Source: Epiperipatus broadwayi (Eukaryota; Onychophora; Udeonychophora; Euonychophora; Peripatidae). Taken from it: a DNA stretch of 64,000 nt. The notes beneath the pieces were generated by a model. That model was not told the origin of the DNA. It was given only the letters and a program-made list of their open reading frames with translations, and did not search any database. Made by a program: the position numbers and the translations under genes. Position 1 is the stretch's first letter, and the number at the start of each line of letters is the position of its first letter. Positions 33,758 to 46,831 of the stretch are shown in pieces. Location: assembly GCA_028023455.1 (NCBI GenBank), contig JAQFVV010000055.1:6230030-6294029 (forward strand). Reading direction: 5' to 3'.

Positions 33758-35449
33758 CAAGAAGAGAACATATAAATATAAACGATTTTATATCTGTACC
33801 CGATCGAACCTGCAACAATTTGAATATTGCCACAAAGTTATCTTTCCCGATCGGACGTCTCTCGACTGCTGCAATTATTACAAATTTACAGCGCTTGGAT
33901 GAATTTATAAATTTTATGGGAAATTATTAATACTTTACAATAACCAACACATGTACTATATTACTAGAAATAGATTCTAATTGATTACAAATAAGCCCTA
34001 CAGGCATATTACTCTGATTTGTGTGGTGCGAAAATAAAGAGCTGTCCATTATTAAGCGTTATTTAATACATAAAAAATATATAAACAAGTCATAATATTA
34101 CAAAAAAAAAATCATTAAAGATAAATAAGATAAAATTATATATAGTTCTATATAGCACTAATATGAATACTACTAATCGTCTTCAATTTTATGAGATAAT
34201 TATAGAAAGCAGAATATCACTTTCCATTCCTGTGTCTTATTGATAAATCTAATGGATAGTTCACTTTACTAATAATCAATTAAGCGATTAGATTTAAGTT
34301 CATTTGGCCATATTATTGAAAGTGTCTACATCCATGACATTTAAAAGTTTGATTTACCTAGGTTTTCTCGCAGTTAGAGTGTACTAAGCTGACCGTCATG
34401 GGGGTTATTCCACTTCTTTAGGAGAGATGGTTATTTTTGGGATCCAGCTCTGATTTCTTCCATTCAGTTCATTTCCTTTGTATTCTTTATGACATTCAAA
34501 TACTGGTATAGCAGTGACAAGAACAATGAGATATCAGGCAGGTGCAATATCTGCTGTTAATTCATGGAATGTGGCTGATTGTACGAGCAAGGCAGGTATG
34601 GATCAAACTAGCGTCCATCTGTGGCCACTATCCACGCATCCCCAAAGCTTTACAATTATAGCAGAGTTTGTTCATGGTCGCTTGATCCAAATTTCGGCAC
34701 TCTTCGAAAAAAACCAAAGTAAAGTTCTAGACAAGCCTAATAAAAGTTTCTGCTCTTTCCTTTTTTTTATCTTGATCTTGTTTTTATAGCTTTTCCCTTC
34801 ATTGTTCACTGGAATGTCATTATGTCCATTTCACACCTTTATTTCTACTTCCTTTCACAAACCTATATATATATATTTTCTTTAATTTCATAGCATCAGT
34901 TTTGATTTATTTTTTTACTAAATAAAATCAATTTTATTTACTTACAATATCCTATCCCTTCCTTTAAACAGTTATATATATTTCTCTCATTCAAATGTGT
35001 AGTTTTGCAGAAAAGATTTTTATCTCTACATAAACCTGTTTCTTACTTATATATATTTCAACAGAATTTCGTAAATATTAGTTCTTAAATTATCTGACCC
35101 CCTTTTCTTTTAAATTTCCTTTTAAGTAATAAAATTAAATGATACATGTTAACGCTCTCTTAACTTTATTATTATTATTTTTTCAAAATAATGACTTTGA
35201 AGAGTAAAAGATACGAATCTCATTTCACCCCCTTCCCTCTCCTTCACTTAATTACTGTAACGTTTTCCTTTGTAATTAATTCTAATCAGTCATATTTCTT
35301 AAATGAATTCAAACAACTTCAATTTAAATACGTTATAAATCTTGTAATAGATTTCCTTTTTTTTAATTCGAGTTTATTCTAAAATTTCTGCCTAGTTTTA
35401 AACACTTTCGTATTTCAAGAAAAAAAAAACATATTTAATATTACTTGAT
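33758..35449. other. No identified gene
   Basis: AT-rich. The 91-residue frame at 34514-34789 is not recognised. No element ends fixed. Confidence 0.35.
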
Positions 35450-35519
35450 ATATTAAATATTTACATGTGTGATCACAGTATGTGTGATCATTACAATATA
35501 AAATGTAAAATTATATGTT

Positions 35520-35640
35520 CATGTATATTTGTATTCATGTATATGTATTGTGTTTGTTATAGTTCTGAAGAAAATTGCTGGGGGAATCGAAACCGTCAAT
35601 AGTGGGTTATAATTATATGAAGCACTGTAAAAGTAACAAA
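35520..35640 (+). ncRNA. Hammerhead-ribozyme-like motif, best copy
   Basis: CTGAAGA at 35565-35571 fits the conserved core. Helix II (35572-35588, imperfect here but perfect in the 17.8-kb copy) is followed by GAAA at 35589-35592 and GTC at 35595-35597. For helix I, the bases before the core (TTATAGTT) pair with those after the cleavage site: AA next to the core, then an internal loop, then TATAA (about 35610). An internal loop in helix I opposite loop II is usual for natural type I hammerheads. Such ribozymes are known in Penelope-like elements; cleavage here is untested. Confidence 0.55.
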
Positions 35641-35659
35641 GAAAGGAAATGATATTAAT

Positions 35660-38600
35660 ATTATATTAGTTTAAATATTAACGTGACTGACAAATTAAAC
35701 TTTTGACCATCATATCTTAAACACAAAATTTTTAAATTGTATATATTGGTATCTTATATGCAAGTGTATATTATAGCTTAGATATATCTACTTTTTACTT
35801 TCACTAATTTTTATTACATGCATGAACTATGAACTTTTTACATGCATGCATAAATCTACTTTCTTTACCAATGTTGCTCTTGGATAAAGAAGTTTAAGTT
35901 TGTAAATTTAAGTTAATGATTCAAGAAAATAGCATAGCATAGCATAATTATCATATTTAAGTTGCTAGTTTTTTATAATTTTTGCTTGAAGTAATGTAAT
36001 GTTTAGCAGATTTTCCAATATATATTTATACTCTATAATTATGCTGTAATAATTTTGTCTTTAATGTAAATGCTTTTTGCTCCATGCAAGAAGCCATTTT
36101 TATATTAATGCATAAAAGTCTTTTATATATTTAATAATGCACTTGTGTGAAAAGAACAGATGAAATTAAAAATAATACCATGCGTAGTTGGATTTTATAA
36201 TAGTGTGCCATTTCAGTTTAGTCAGTAGCTAAATTTGTAGTAATGTGCATGATGGAAAATATGGAACAAAAATCATCACATTTTATATAGGAAAGGAAGC
36301 TGTAGGGCACCCAAGTTTAAACCCTACAAGATCAAGTTCTAAAAGCCTAAGACAGAAAGAGAGTAGGAGAAAGTTATGTTCTTTATTTGTTTGTGTTGAT
36401 AAAAACTCAAAGAGAGTGTACACACATTTAATTATTAAATAGTTAATTTTTTTTTGTTAACAAGTAAGGTTATAACACATATATAGGCAGTGTGTGTGTG
36501 TGTAAGCTATTTAGTTTGTCATTTTCATTTTTCAAATAATAACTTTCTTTAAAATTAGTCTACACTTTGAGCTAGATTCTACTATTGTATTCTCTATTTC
36601 TATTTTTTTTTCTATTGTTGTAATTTGGGTTTAAAAGTTGTAAGAATTTAATTTTAAATATTAAAAGTATAATTTCTAAAAAGCATTCAGATTATTTTAA
36701 TAGGCCAGTTTTATATATTGCAAAAATAAATTATATTTACACATATTGAAAGGTTGAAAAAAAAAAGAGTTAAAACTGTTAAATTATTTGCTTCACAATT
36801 TTTTGTTAAGGGAAAAAGATTACTTAAGCTTGGTGAGAACTCTGATTTTAAGATCGTCTCATCCTGGAGCAAAGAGAAAGAAACTCAAATTTTCAGGTGT
36901 GACACTTATGATGGTAGTGTGAATTTTCATATTTTTCTTTAACAAGCAGCTAGAAAAGATTGCACTATCAATCTAATTAAACGAGTTAGCTGAAAAATAA
37001 ACCGTAAAACCAGTCTGAAAAATCAATTAGTATGAGATTTTTTTTTATTGAAACTAGGAAAAGACAAGCGTTTTAATTTTGCCAGATATCAATTTGAAAT
37101 CATTTTTTTTTATGTAAAATTTTTTTTGAAGATTGAAAATATAAGGATGGTGGGTTAAAAATCTATATGTATCTTGTTGGGGCAATCCCCTAACCCATGA
37201 TAGAGCCAGCATATCATATAGGAAGGAAAATAAAAAAGTCCCGTCTGAGTTAGCAGTATTCTACACCTTTTGACTGATTGAGAGAAATAAGATGTTTTAA
37301 ATAGAAGGAAACATCCACCTGCATTTGAAAGCTGAGGGAAAATAATTAATCTACTGATAAATATTAAACCAGCCAGTTCAGATTCCAGTGGCTGAATTTA
37401 AACCCAAGCAAAATTATAAATATGAGAACAACTAATATACTCCATCTATTAGAAGAATTATGCTTAACAAGGAAGGGAAGAAAAAGTTCCAGTGCCCAAT
37501 GGTTTCCACTGAAGCAAACAACCTAATCGTCATCATCATCATCATCATCAAATAATTATAAGCCTCAAGAAAAGAAACTTCCAGTGAACTGTGGAAATTG
37601 TTTGCTGCAAAACTATAGACATTCAACAAGCTAAGTTTGAACTTTTGGAAACCTCCACAAAAATCAAAGAGACTGGTAATATGAATTTTTATTATATATT
37701 TTTTTTTATGATATTAGAGACTATTAGTAAAATTTGAGCAGTAAAGTTTTATATTTTTTTTCTCAGAACTTTAAAACAACCAAAATTGATTGAAACCAAG
37801 AATTGCTTCAGTAATAATAGATAAGCTTCATTAATGATTTTATGTATGCTAAAATGAGTTATGAGACGTTATTTATATGTAAAAATATTTTTTGTATGAT
37901 TATTTGTTTTTAAATAATATTTAATTTTTAAGGGTATTAACACAAACATACACGAAAATATATTAATTTGTTACATGTATATGATGGTGTATGAATGTGA
38001 AAGTAATAGACAGCATTTAAAAATATTAGGTTATTTTTTTTTTAGTTAAGGAATAGAGGTCTCAATAGCTGAGAGAAGGAAGGGGGAGAAGTAATTTAAA
38101 AACTTGTTTCTGGAAATCTTGCTCCTTTCAATTCTACTAACATTTTTTTTTTCTCCTTAATCATTCTATTTTATATGTTGGATTATAAAAGTATATGTGC
38201 AAAAAGAGTGTTTATTTTTTTATATGAAATCTTTTCTTGTGGATTGAAAATCTTAACAAATTTGGTATCCAATTTAATGTGCATTAGATCATTAACGGGA
38301 AAGGGGGACGAATGTAAAATTAATATTATGATTTCAAAATAGTCAATTATTATTATTATTCATATAAATTTTCATCTCTATCTAGAAATTTTCATGTATA
38401 TGTTAGAAATGCAGTAATAAATGTTAATTTGTTTTATTAAACGAGGCGTATATATTTCATTAAGGGTATTCTTTATTAGTTGTGATCATTCATCATCACT
38501 GGTGAATATTAATTGTTTGAGATCCAATTAGATATACTAAGATTAACCAATAGTTATGAATTTCTTTAGAAATAAATTTTAGGTTAGGCTTGGTTCTAAA

Positions 38601-40479
38601 GCTGTGGTTGAAACCATTATCATTATCGTCATCATCATCATCACGTTTTAATTAATGAGCTAGATAAATGTTTAAAGGCCATAAATAAATGGTGATTTCA
38701 TGGTATTTAATTGACATTTGTGAATCATTATAATAACCACCATTCCATCATCTACATCATTCAAGGATGAGTGAATTGCCATCCTAAATTAATAGTATAA
38801 TATGAGCTAGTAAAACTTGTAGAGATATTGAAACACATTTATCATGTTAAGATCTAAAAGATGATGTCTGTCTGATGAATTTTATACACACCACTTTAGT
38901 TTAAGGATGTTTTATATTTACCTAAATGTTAGTGCATACAGTGATATGGGTCTAAAATCAAAATCCTACATTTTTGTTAGAAATAAAGTACCCAAAAAGA
39001 GGTTCAAACCCGGTACATTTGAAAAGGTTATAAAATATAACTTTGTCTAGGTTAAGATAGCCTAGTGGCACCCTGCTAGACCATATTCACTTGTTATTCA
39101 CTTAAATATGCACTTGATATCAAACCAAGAGATAAGAGTGGGTAAAATTTACTGTTGGATTTATTGAGAAAAGATTTTTATTGGGTTAACAATGTACTCA
39201 CCCACTTGATGTGGTTTCATAAGTTATAATGTCTTAAGAGTTTATTTGAGTTACCCTGTGTTCCTACTTGTTTATTGAGGATACAATGGCTGCCTAACTA
39301 GGGTTTGAAATAGGCCAGATATCGGAAATGACTAGTTTCCAAGCATTAGTATCTTCAAGCATTATTGTTTCTAATTATTGATATTATGATATATTTAAAA
39401 ATCTTAAGTAGAAATTGGTGAATTAAGCCACCAGTATTTTGATTGATAATTAATATTTTGATCATTAATAAATTTCAATGACTATTATAGTTATAACTTA
39501 TTAGTCTCCTTAATATGTTTAATATTTGGTAACAAGGCCATTCCCTCATCAATAATTTTATTTACAATGGTTTTAAGGATTACTCATCATTTGGCATCAT
39601 TTATTTAGTTTCAATAGATATATTGATATTTAACTTATTTTAAAATCTATATCTGGGATAACAATAATATAATAATCACTAACTTCATAAATGATTTTTA
39701 AAAGCATATATTTATCTAAAAGATGGTAAATCATCGTTAAGGTTGTACAGGAATTGTCACCAAAACGAAGCTGATTATGTATCTTCCTTTAATTCGAGCT
39801 AAATATCTTGTTTAACATTGTCAATAGTGTAAATACCCACATATTAGTTTTTATAAACTTGTGCTATTTTAATATACAATTTCATGAATGTTGATTAAGT
39901 CGTAGCAAAATATGATTGATACATAATGAAGATGGATGTATTTGAATAATAATGAAGCTAGTTTAGTAAAAGTGTATTTTAAGGCTATTTGTCCTTTTTT
40001 GATGCCTTTATTCATTTGTTTGAAATACTTTAATATTTGACAGAAAATTCTCGAATTCATATGAATTTAAAAACTTTACTGTTAAAAAAAGGGGGGGGGG
40101 GTAACAGCATATATTTAGATTATTTGTAAGATTTGTAAACATTTCTTTAATGATAGATTTTGTTTTTACAATATCCGTTCAGCATATACTCAAAATGGTA
40201 ACGAATAAACCTATTCAGATCACTTTTATATTGAAAAATGTCTTAAGATTAGAACCATGATTTTTCTCCTCAGATTTATTTGATTAGCTAGTACAGACTG
40301 ATTTTTTGAGGGCAAACATTTTACGTAAATCTTTCTTAATGATGGATCTGATCTGGCCATTTTTATGTAAAGAGATTATGTTCACCTTTAGTATCTTTTT
40401 TATTTGTAACATGTATTTTGTTTCATTTATTTGAAAGAAAAAAAAAAAAATCATAATATTTTATTGTTACATTTTGATT
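35660..40479. other. No identified gene
   Basis: A 4.8-kb AT-rich stretch with ATC-type microsatellites (37528-37549, 38620-38643) and a GT run near 36490. Short open frames at 36245 and 36754 are not recognised. A tRNA-like box B (GGTTCAAACCC) occurs near 39002 without a matching full tRNA. No exon is supported. Confidence 0.35.
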
Positions 40480-40740
40480 TACAAGCTTCAATCTCACTCC
40501 TTCCGGAACTTTGTCTCCATCCACTTCAGATTGATACAATACTGATTATCATTAATCATTTATTAAACTAGAGATTCTTTCCTATATTTATATGCAATAG
40601 TTTTATCTTAAAAATAAATTCAATAATGTTAAATCACTTCACGTCAATGTTTAAAACAATTTCTTTAATCACTTTCTTCAAGCTAAAAATATCGATTGTT
40701 CAGTAATCTTCTTCAGAGCTATATTTTTCTTACAAATCAG
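40480..40740. repeat. Diverged single arm of the 1371 foldback family and a decayed hammerhead-like core
   Basis: 40480-40600 resembles the left arm at 1371-1495. On the minus strand at about 40725-40695 CTGAAGA is followed by a partly paired GATTACTG...CAATC and GATA in place of GAAA, so the core is decayed. The association of both sequences suggests one PLE-related repeat. Confidence 0.4.
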
Positions 40741-41089
40741 TGTCTTGATTATTTAAATTACACCCAGAGAGGGAAGACGATTAGCCAAATACCTCTACGT
40801 GGGGATAGAACCAGGTTTAATAACAGAAATCAATAATCCTCTGCAGATAAATTTTGGAAAATTGGTAGCCGATAATGTTGTAAGCAGTTAATGACTGGTA
40901 AGGATGCTCTCACATTGTGAAGCTAGAACAGTAACATACCTTTCTGACCATTTGAAATATTCTATACTCATTCTTCAAATTAAAGATTTTTTTTACATAA
41001 CGTGAAGTATGAGTTGGATGGGATCTTTAAATCATCTTGAAAATTTGATTCCTGTAAAATTGAAGGAAATTTTTTATTAGTTTAAAGAA

Positions 41090-41300
41090 AAGGCTTATGG
41101 CTTTATTGTTCAGGAATTGTTTGAGTGCCAGAATCGATTCTGGGACATCAAGTCCCAAGTCACATGCTCGATCAACTGCGCCAAACTGCACAGGGTTTAG
41201 CAAAGTTGATAGAGTATTTGACTTAGGATAAGTAAGTCCCAGAATAGATTCTGGCACTCAAACTATTTATGAATTCCAAAGCAATAAAGCTATAAGTCCT
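41090..41300. repeat. Inverted pair of tRNA-derived SINEs
   Basis: A minus-strand copy (about 41090-41205) and a plus-strand copy (about 41207-41300) meet head-to-head, making a palindrome of about 90-bp arms (CAGAATCGATTCTGG region at 41130-41144 and CAGAATAGATTCTGG at 41241-41255). Same SINE family as 5755-5870. Confidence 0.7.
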
Positions 41301-41747
41301 TTTTTTAAAAAATAGGAAATACATTTTTAAGAGATTTTTTTATTTTTGCAGTCATAAAATTATCTTTCTTATAGCATCACGGTTCTTTAAAGGAAATTAA
41401 TAATCATTCTGTTAATGTTTTTTCTTAAATTGATCTATTTATGACCTAATTATGAAATAAATTGCATAAACTCATTTTTAATAATAATGATTTGTTCAAA
41501 ACAAAATAGTATTTTATTTTTTGCATGACATAAATGTAAAATGCTATTAATAGTCCTAATTTAAAAAAAAAAAAAAAGACTATAATTTAACATCTTAATA
41601 GATATTGCTTATATTTTGCATGAAAAAAATTTCAAGAAATAAAATCTAGATATCATTCATATATAATGTTCTGTTAATATTTACAACATATATGTTAAAT
41701 TGAGGATAATAATGAAATATTGCAGAAATAAACTTTTCTATGTTGAT

Positions 41748-42250
41748 TAATATCACCATCATCAACTACTATCAATCCACTGCAGGATGGTCTCTCCAAG
41801 TTCAATCCATCTCTGATCTTTAGCTTCTCTTTTCCACATCACTCCTGCACACTTTCTTATTTCATCCATGCATCTCACATGTGGTCTCTTTCTGGGTCTT
41901 TTACAATCTCTTGGAATCCAGTTTAAGATTTCAATTGTCCAACTATTATCTCTTCTAGCAATATGTCCAGCCCAACTCCACTTCAGTCGTTTAATTTTTT
42001 TACTGAGATCGGTAATACCTGTTTGTTCTCTTACCCATATATTGCGTTTTTGATCCCTTCATGTTACTCCCAACATGCATCTCTCCATACTTCTTTGAGT
42101 AGTCTGAAGTCTCTGTATTGCTTTTCTATTAAGTGTCCACGTCTCAGATCCATAAGTAAGAACTGGTAAAACACATTTATTAAAAACTTTCCTTTTCAAA
42201 CACATAGGAATATTTCCTTTTAGTATCAAGTTATTTCCATTAATATATTT
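41748..42250 (-). mobile_element. RTE-like non-LTR retrotransposon, cleanest 3' fragment
   Basis: The minus strand gives, in order: VLPVLTYGSETWTLN (42180-42130 region), QTTQRSMERCMLGVT then a stop, IKRLKWSWAGHIARRDNSWT (about 41995-41935), and RKRPHVRCMDEIRKCAG. This is the conserved C-terminal domain of RTE/BovB-like reverse transcriptases. The 3' end has a short CATCATCA tail near 41757. It is 5'-truncated within the post-RT region, so it contains no RT catalytic core. Stops and frameshifts are few, so this copy is younger than the others. Confidence 0.85.
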
Positions 42251-43586
42251 ATTGTTATATAAATTTTTTAATTTTATAAAATTATAATCTATCTGAAATA
42301 TATATCATGCATATATTATTCATTTCTGATACTATTACATCAGTTTTATGCTTTCAGTATAGTATGTCTGCATTATAATTTTGTTTTTAGGAATTTTTTT
42401 TTTAGTCTGTTATAAGACAAAAGAAACTAGACTTAATGGAAGTTTATATAATATACCAAGTCATTAATATCTCAGTAGACCACTATTAATTATAATTAGT
42501 TCAAATATCAATAATTCCCAACTCATTGTCCAAACAAAATTACAAAATATTGTTTAGAATTATTGATATATAAAAATTTAGCTGGTAATACAACTATAAG
42601 TTTACTCTGTATTTTAAAGTATATATGTAGTTAATAATACAATAAATTTATACAGTATACAGAAACAATTTTAATATGTATAAATTATAGATAGTAAAAT
42701 TAATGTTTATTTAATTAAACTTACAGATTTTTATTTTGTAAGGAAAGGAAAGTTTATTGTTGAAATCTCAAAAATTCACTGATCCAAAAAAGCCCTCTCC
42801 CCTCCCACATTTCGAACTCCACTGGTTAATGATAGCTTACTTACAAAAGTTGTTTCCCCTCAAAGCCATTTATTCAAAGATGATTTTACTATCAAAACAA
42901 TCTTGTAATTAATGTGTCTAGTTGACCTTAAACTTCTATCCATTATTTTAATTTACATGTGTGATATTTACAAAATATTCTCTAAAACTAGGGTATGGTT
43001 GTGATAGGAATGAGCTAAAGGTGGAAATACACTGATAAAAAACAACAGCAAACAAACATGCAAGTCTATATACATACATTTGAATTATTTTATTTATTAT
43101 TACAAATAGGAAAGCCATTTATAGTAATGCTTAGATTATAGAATGAGTCAAGTGATGAATTTTTTTAGTAATCAATTTAATAAAATCTTTTTTTGAAATT
43201 GATTTTATATCAATAATTTATGATTGTTATATATGTATTTTTTATTAATATATACACAGTGCTTAGTGAAAATAGGTCAGTACTTGATTTAAGTTTAAAA
43301 CTTTAATAAATATTGACCCTTAATAGTTCATAGTATTTATGGCTGAGATAGAATCTATTAATATCTTTTCATGTACTAGTGTTCTGGATAGAGCTTTTAA
43401 ATATTTCTCATAACCGCACTTGTTAATTAGCACTTGTTAATTACGAGCTTGTTTGAGCTATTGGTACGCTCTCTATGTGTGTGTGTATAAAGAAGTGTTT
43501 AAAATCTTGTAATGTTCTTAAACTTTTTTTAAAAAAGATTATTAATATTTTTGTTAATGCCAATCAGGTTTTGAAATCTATTATAA
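42251..43586. other. No identified gene
   Basis: AT-rich spacer up to the Merlin target site. Confidence 0.4.
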
Positions 43587-43727
43587 ACTTTTGGGGTGAA
43601 GGTTTACTATAGCGGTCTCATGTGATGTGATGTATTATGGCTTCTCCTTAAACGAAGTCAAGAATATCTCAGCAGTTATGCCCAGATAAACCTGTTAGCC
43701 ACTTTATTTTACATTCCCACTCTAAAT

Positions 43728-44457
43728 TTACCCATAATCTGCTCTATCCCATTTCCACAACATAATCTTTGTCAACTCTATAACCTTTATATCTAAATCC
43801 CCCTTATCTTTTCCTAAACCCAGCATAAAAACCAATAATTCACTTTCTGTATAATCACTCTTTTCATATTTATTTTTCCACAACTTTATTATATGTACCC
43901 TTTCTGTTTTCAAACATTTACATTCAATTAACAAATGCCTAATATTTTCTATTCCTTACTTAACATAATTTACAAAATAAATCACCCATATTTTTCCATT
44001 TACATGTATAAACTACTTTCCTTACTATTATCATATATGAACTCAAACCTAATATTCTGTTTATTTCTATATATATTTAAACTCTTTTTACTCTCCATAC
44101 TATTTTTCCATCTCTCTAACTCCCTAGTCTTTATTAATAAATTTATTTTTTTATCCCATTCCTTACTACTATAATACTCAATAATCCTCTTAACACAATC
44201 ATCCCATCTTTTGTACAAATATACTGATATAAATTCTTTATCCAAATCTTTTGCATACCACATTACCTTTCTCACCATCTTGTTACCTGCCCTTTACTCA
44301 TAGCCCAATTAAATACTATTTTAGCTATTCTTTTATTATCCATAAACTGCAATCTACCAAACATTTTCATTTTACTTTTTGCATCTCTCATATGAAAACT
44401 TGACCATCTCATTTCTCCTTGAATTGCCTCTCTTGCTGTCCATACTTCTGCATCCAA
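43728..44457 (-). pseudogene. Non-LTR copy 1, C-terminal region with zinc knuckle
   Basis: Three minus-strand frames cover the post-RT region: 44457-44272, 44278-44000 and 43934-43728. They contain GQVTRW, WYAKDLDKEFISVYLYKRWD and, near 43970-43915, a C-x-x-C (CKLC) in one frame followed by H-x4-C (HLLIEC) in another. Together these make the CCHC-type knuckle at the C-terminus of many non-LTR proteins, with a frameshift between its halves. Confidence 0.65.
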
Positions 44458-44498
44458 TGCATGACTTCCTACTTCCCTTTGAGTTTTTTCTAAGTAAT

Positions 44499-45590
44499 CT
44501 AAAACTTTTTACTAACATATAATGCATCATTACCATATGTTAACCCTGCTACTGCAACTCCTTTCCATATAATTCTAGCTACATCATATTTATTATATGA
44601 AAACACTGTTAATTTCTTTATCAATCCCTTTCTTTTCTTTGCTTCATTTATCAATTTTTTCTCCCATTCATCCAAATAATTTTTCTGATTACTTAAAATA
44701 ATTCCCAAATAACTATATCTATTCACCACACTTAACTTAATATCTCCCAATAAAAATTCTACATCTTCTCTTTCCCCAGTATTAACCATCATTATATTTG
44801 ATTTTTCTTCACTAAATTTAATCCCCATCTCTTTACCCACCCTTGCACATGTCCTCAACATAACTTCCATATCTTCTCTTTTTTCTGCACACAAAAATAT
44901 ATCATCCGCAAAAAAAAGACCTGACAAAATATATACTCCCTTACTACCTATTAATGGTATCTCTATCCCTCTTCCTAATCTTTCTATTGCTCTTTCCATT
45001 TCACTCAAATACAACACAAACAAAATAGGTGACATAGGGCATCCTTGCCTTAGTCCCACACCATTTTTAACTTTAATTGATTCTATATTCCCTAATTGAT
45101 ATATATAATAATTATTTTCATATAATTTCTTAATAATATCTATTAAAGCTTCATCCATTCCCAAATTTGCTAAACTTATCCATAATCTATTTCTACTTAC
45201 TCTATCATATGCCTTCTCTATATCTATAAAACTCATATATAACTGTTTACCTGCATTCCTACTCATATCCATAAGTTGTGTAACTACAAATAAACTATCT
45301 CCTATACGCCTATCTAATCTAAAATCTCCTTGCATTTCCCCTACTACATTATTCCCTTCCATCCATTTTACAACTTTACTAACCACCATATACGAGAAAA
45401 CTTCATATAAAACTGATGTTACCACTATCGGTCTATAATTATTCAACTTTCTATGATCCTTACCGTTTCCTTTAAATAATAACCGTATTCTTGTATTACT
45501 CCAATTACTTGGGAAAACTCTATTCTGTGCCATTTTATTAAAACAGGATAATAACTTTACTTTTGCCCTATATCCTAAATTCATTACCAT
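44499..45590 (-). pseudogene. Non-LTR copy 1, reverse transcriptase
   Basis: A 363-residue open frame holds most of the RT: YRPIVVTSVLYEVFSYMVV (fingers), MSFIDIEKAYDRVSRNRLW with the first catalytic aspartate (FIDIEKAYD), GVGLRQGCPMSPILFVLYLS (block 4), and LFFADDIFLCAEKREDMEVM, the FADD catalytic box with both aspartates. SEEKSNIMMV and SYLGIILSN (the usual YLG block) follow. All catalytic residues are present, but the frame joins the linker only through a frameshift near 45580 and the element lacks its 5' end. It would have worked by target-primed reverse transcription. Confidence 0.9.
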
Positions 45591-46500
45591 CTCTGCTGCC
45601 CATCCATCTAAACCTCTTGAATTTCTTATCTACATCATTTAGTTCATTTTCTGAAAAACTAATATTCCCATTGCTATATTCTTTCATATTTTCTAACACA
45701 CTATCATTCACATCTAACATCTTTTCTATATTCATTACATAACTATTTAAGATTCTCTCTAAATCTTCTCTAGAGCTACACTCTGTTCCCTCATCATCTA
45801 GTAATACTAACTCTCTCTCCCTTACATTTCTCCTTTTAATATAATTCCAAAATTTTTTACTCCCATCTCTTCCACTTTTATTAATATCCTCCAACAATTT
45901 ACTATTCAATTTCATTCTCTCTCTATAAATATCTATTTTAGCCAACTTTTTTTTTCCTAAGTACTTTTCCCATTTAGCATTAATATGGTTTTCACTTTCC
46001 TTATTCTTAATAGCACACTTATATTCTCTACATGGTTCTTTCCTTTCTTTTACACTTTTACTAATTCTCATTTTTTTATTACTTTTATTCTTCTGAATAT
46101 TCTAACCTAAAACCCTATTTGTCACTTTTTCTACTTCTTTACACCAGTCCTTATACTCATCTCCAACCCACTCTTCCATTATTTCTTCAACTTGTATTTT
46201 ATACTCTTCCAACTTATTCTTATCATTCACTCTCCATCCACATCTTTCACTATTATTTCTACTTTTATTTCTATTCTCCATCACATTACTAACCATTTCA
46301 ATTACAATGAAATTATGATCACTAGTGCATACTTTTTCTTCATTATCAAACACCTTAATTTTCCGTATTTTATTTATTCCCTCTTTCTCTACCAATACAT
46401 AATCTATTGTGTGAAATATATTATTTCTGGACCATGTGTATTGTCCCTCATAAATATTTAATAAATTTCCAATACTCAAATTCACTTTCTGACAAAAATT
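45568..46500 (-). pseudogene. Non-LTR copy 1, endonuclease C-terminal end and linker
   Basis: The frame 46500-46102 encodes IYEGQYTWSRNNIFHTIDYV and TSDHNFIVIE, the W-x-x...IDYV...SDH end of an APE-type endonuclease, with the catalytic SDH aspartate and histidine. A TAG stops the frame at 46102-46104; copy 2 has an open codon at that place. The same frame resumes (46071-45568) as a basic coiled linker with KFWNYIKRR, usual between endonuclease and RT. Confidence 0.8.
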
Positions 46501-46831
46501 CAAAGAAGCCGCTATATATGTTTGCCCTCTATTGTTTAAAATTTAAACTAAATTGTTTGAAAATCTTATGTATATGCTACTATATTACAAATAAATTAAA
46601 ATTTAATCAAATGTAAAAGATAATAAAAAAAACATTAATCTTTTTAAATAATTTGAATGTTGGATTAATTACACGACATTAATTAAGAGAATTACTTTTA
46701 ATTTTTTTGAAAGTCAAGAATTTAAAATGTCTATAATTTAAGAATTTAAAATAAAAAAGTAAATGCTACTATATTACAATTACATGAAAATTTATTCAAA
46801 TGTAAAAGATAATTAAAAAAAATTTACATTT

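Larger units (their letters stand above)
43621..46500 (-). mobile_element. Non-LTR retrotransposon copy 1 (APE endonuclease plus RT), nested in Merlin
   Basis: Minus-strand order: end of an APE-type endonuclease, a linker, reverse transcriptase, and a C-terminal zinc-knuckle region. It is 5'-truncated within the endonuclease, and the 3' end, reading GCCATAATACATCACATCA, has a short TCACA-type repeat. The insertion point in the Merlin TIR is flanked by only TCA on each side, so any duplication is very short. Disruptions include a stop at 46102-46104 and frameshifts near 45580, 44480 and 43960. The clade is not settled (CR1/Jockey/I group-like). Confidence 0.85.

Noticed and set aside
33700-34070. 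Solo LTR beginning TGTAACGG and ending TTTAATACA
   Set aside because: No target duplication could be found and the start matches the 2.1-kb element end; kept only as an alternative.
36754-36942. 62-residue basic frame as a small gene
   Set aside because: No homology recognised, no splice or promoter support, and an A-run makes the start doubtful.
37520-37550. RTE tail inferred from the ATC repeat
   Set aside because: The neighbouring sequence does not match the RTE 3' end, so it is a plain microsatellite.
38995-39120. A tRNA gene suggested by GGTTCAAACCC
   Set aside because: No acceptor or anticodon stem can be built around it; it may be an old SINE piece.
40690-40730. A fourth active hammerhead
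   Set aside because: GAAA has become GATA and helix II is mostly unpaired.
46192-46616. Open plus-strand frames opposite the non-LTR endonuclease
   Set aside because: They are shadows of the minus-strand retrotransposon frames; composition is that of an antisense reading and there are no motifs.
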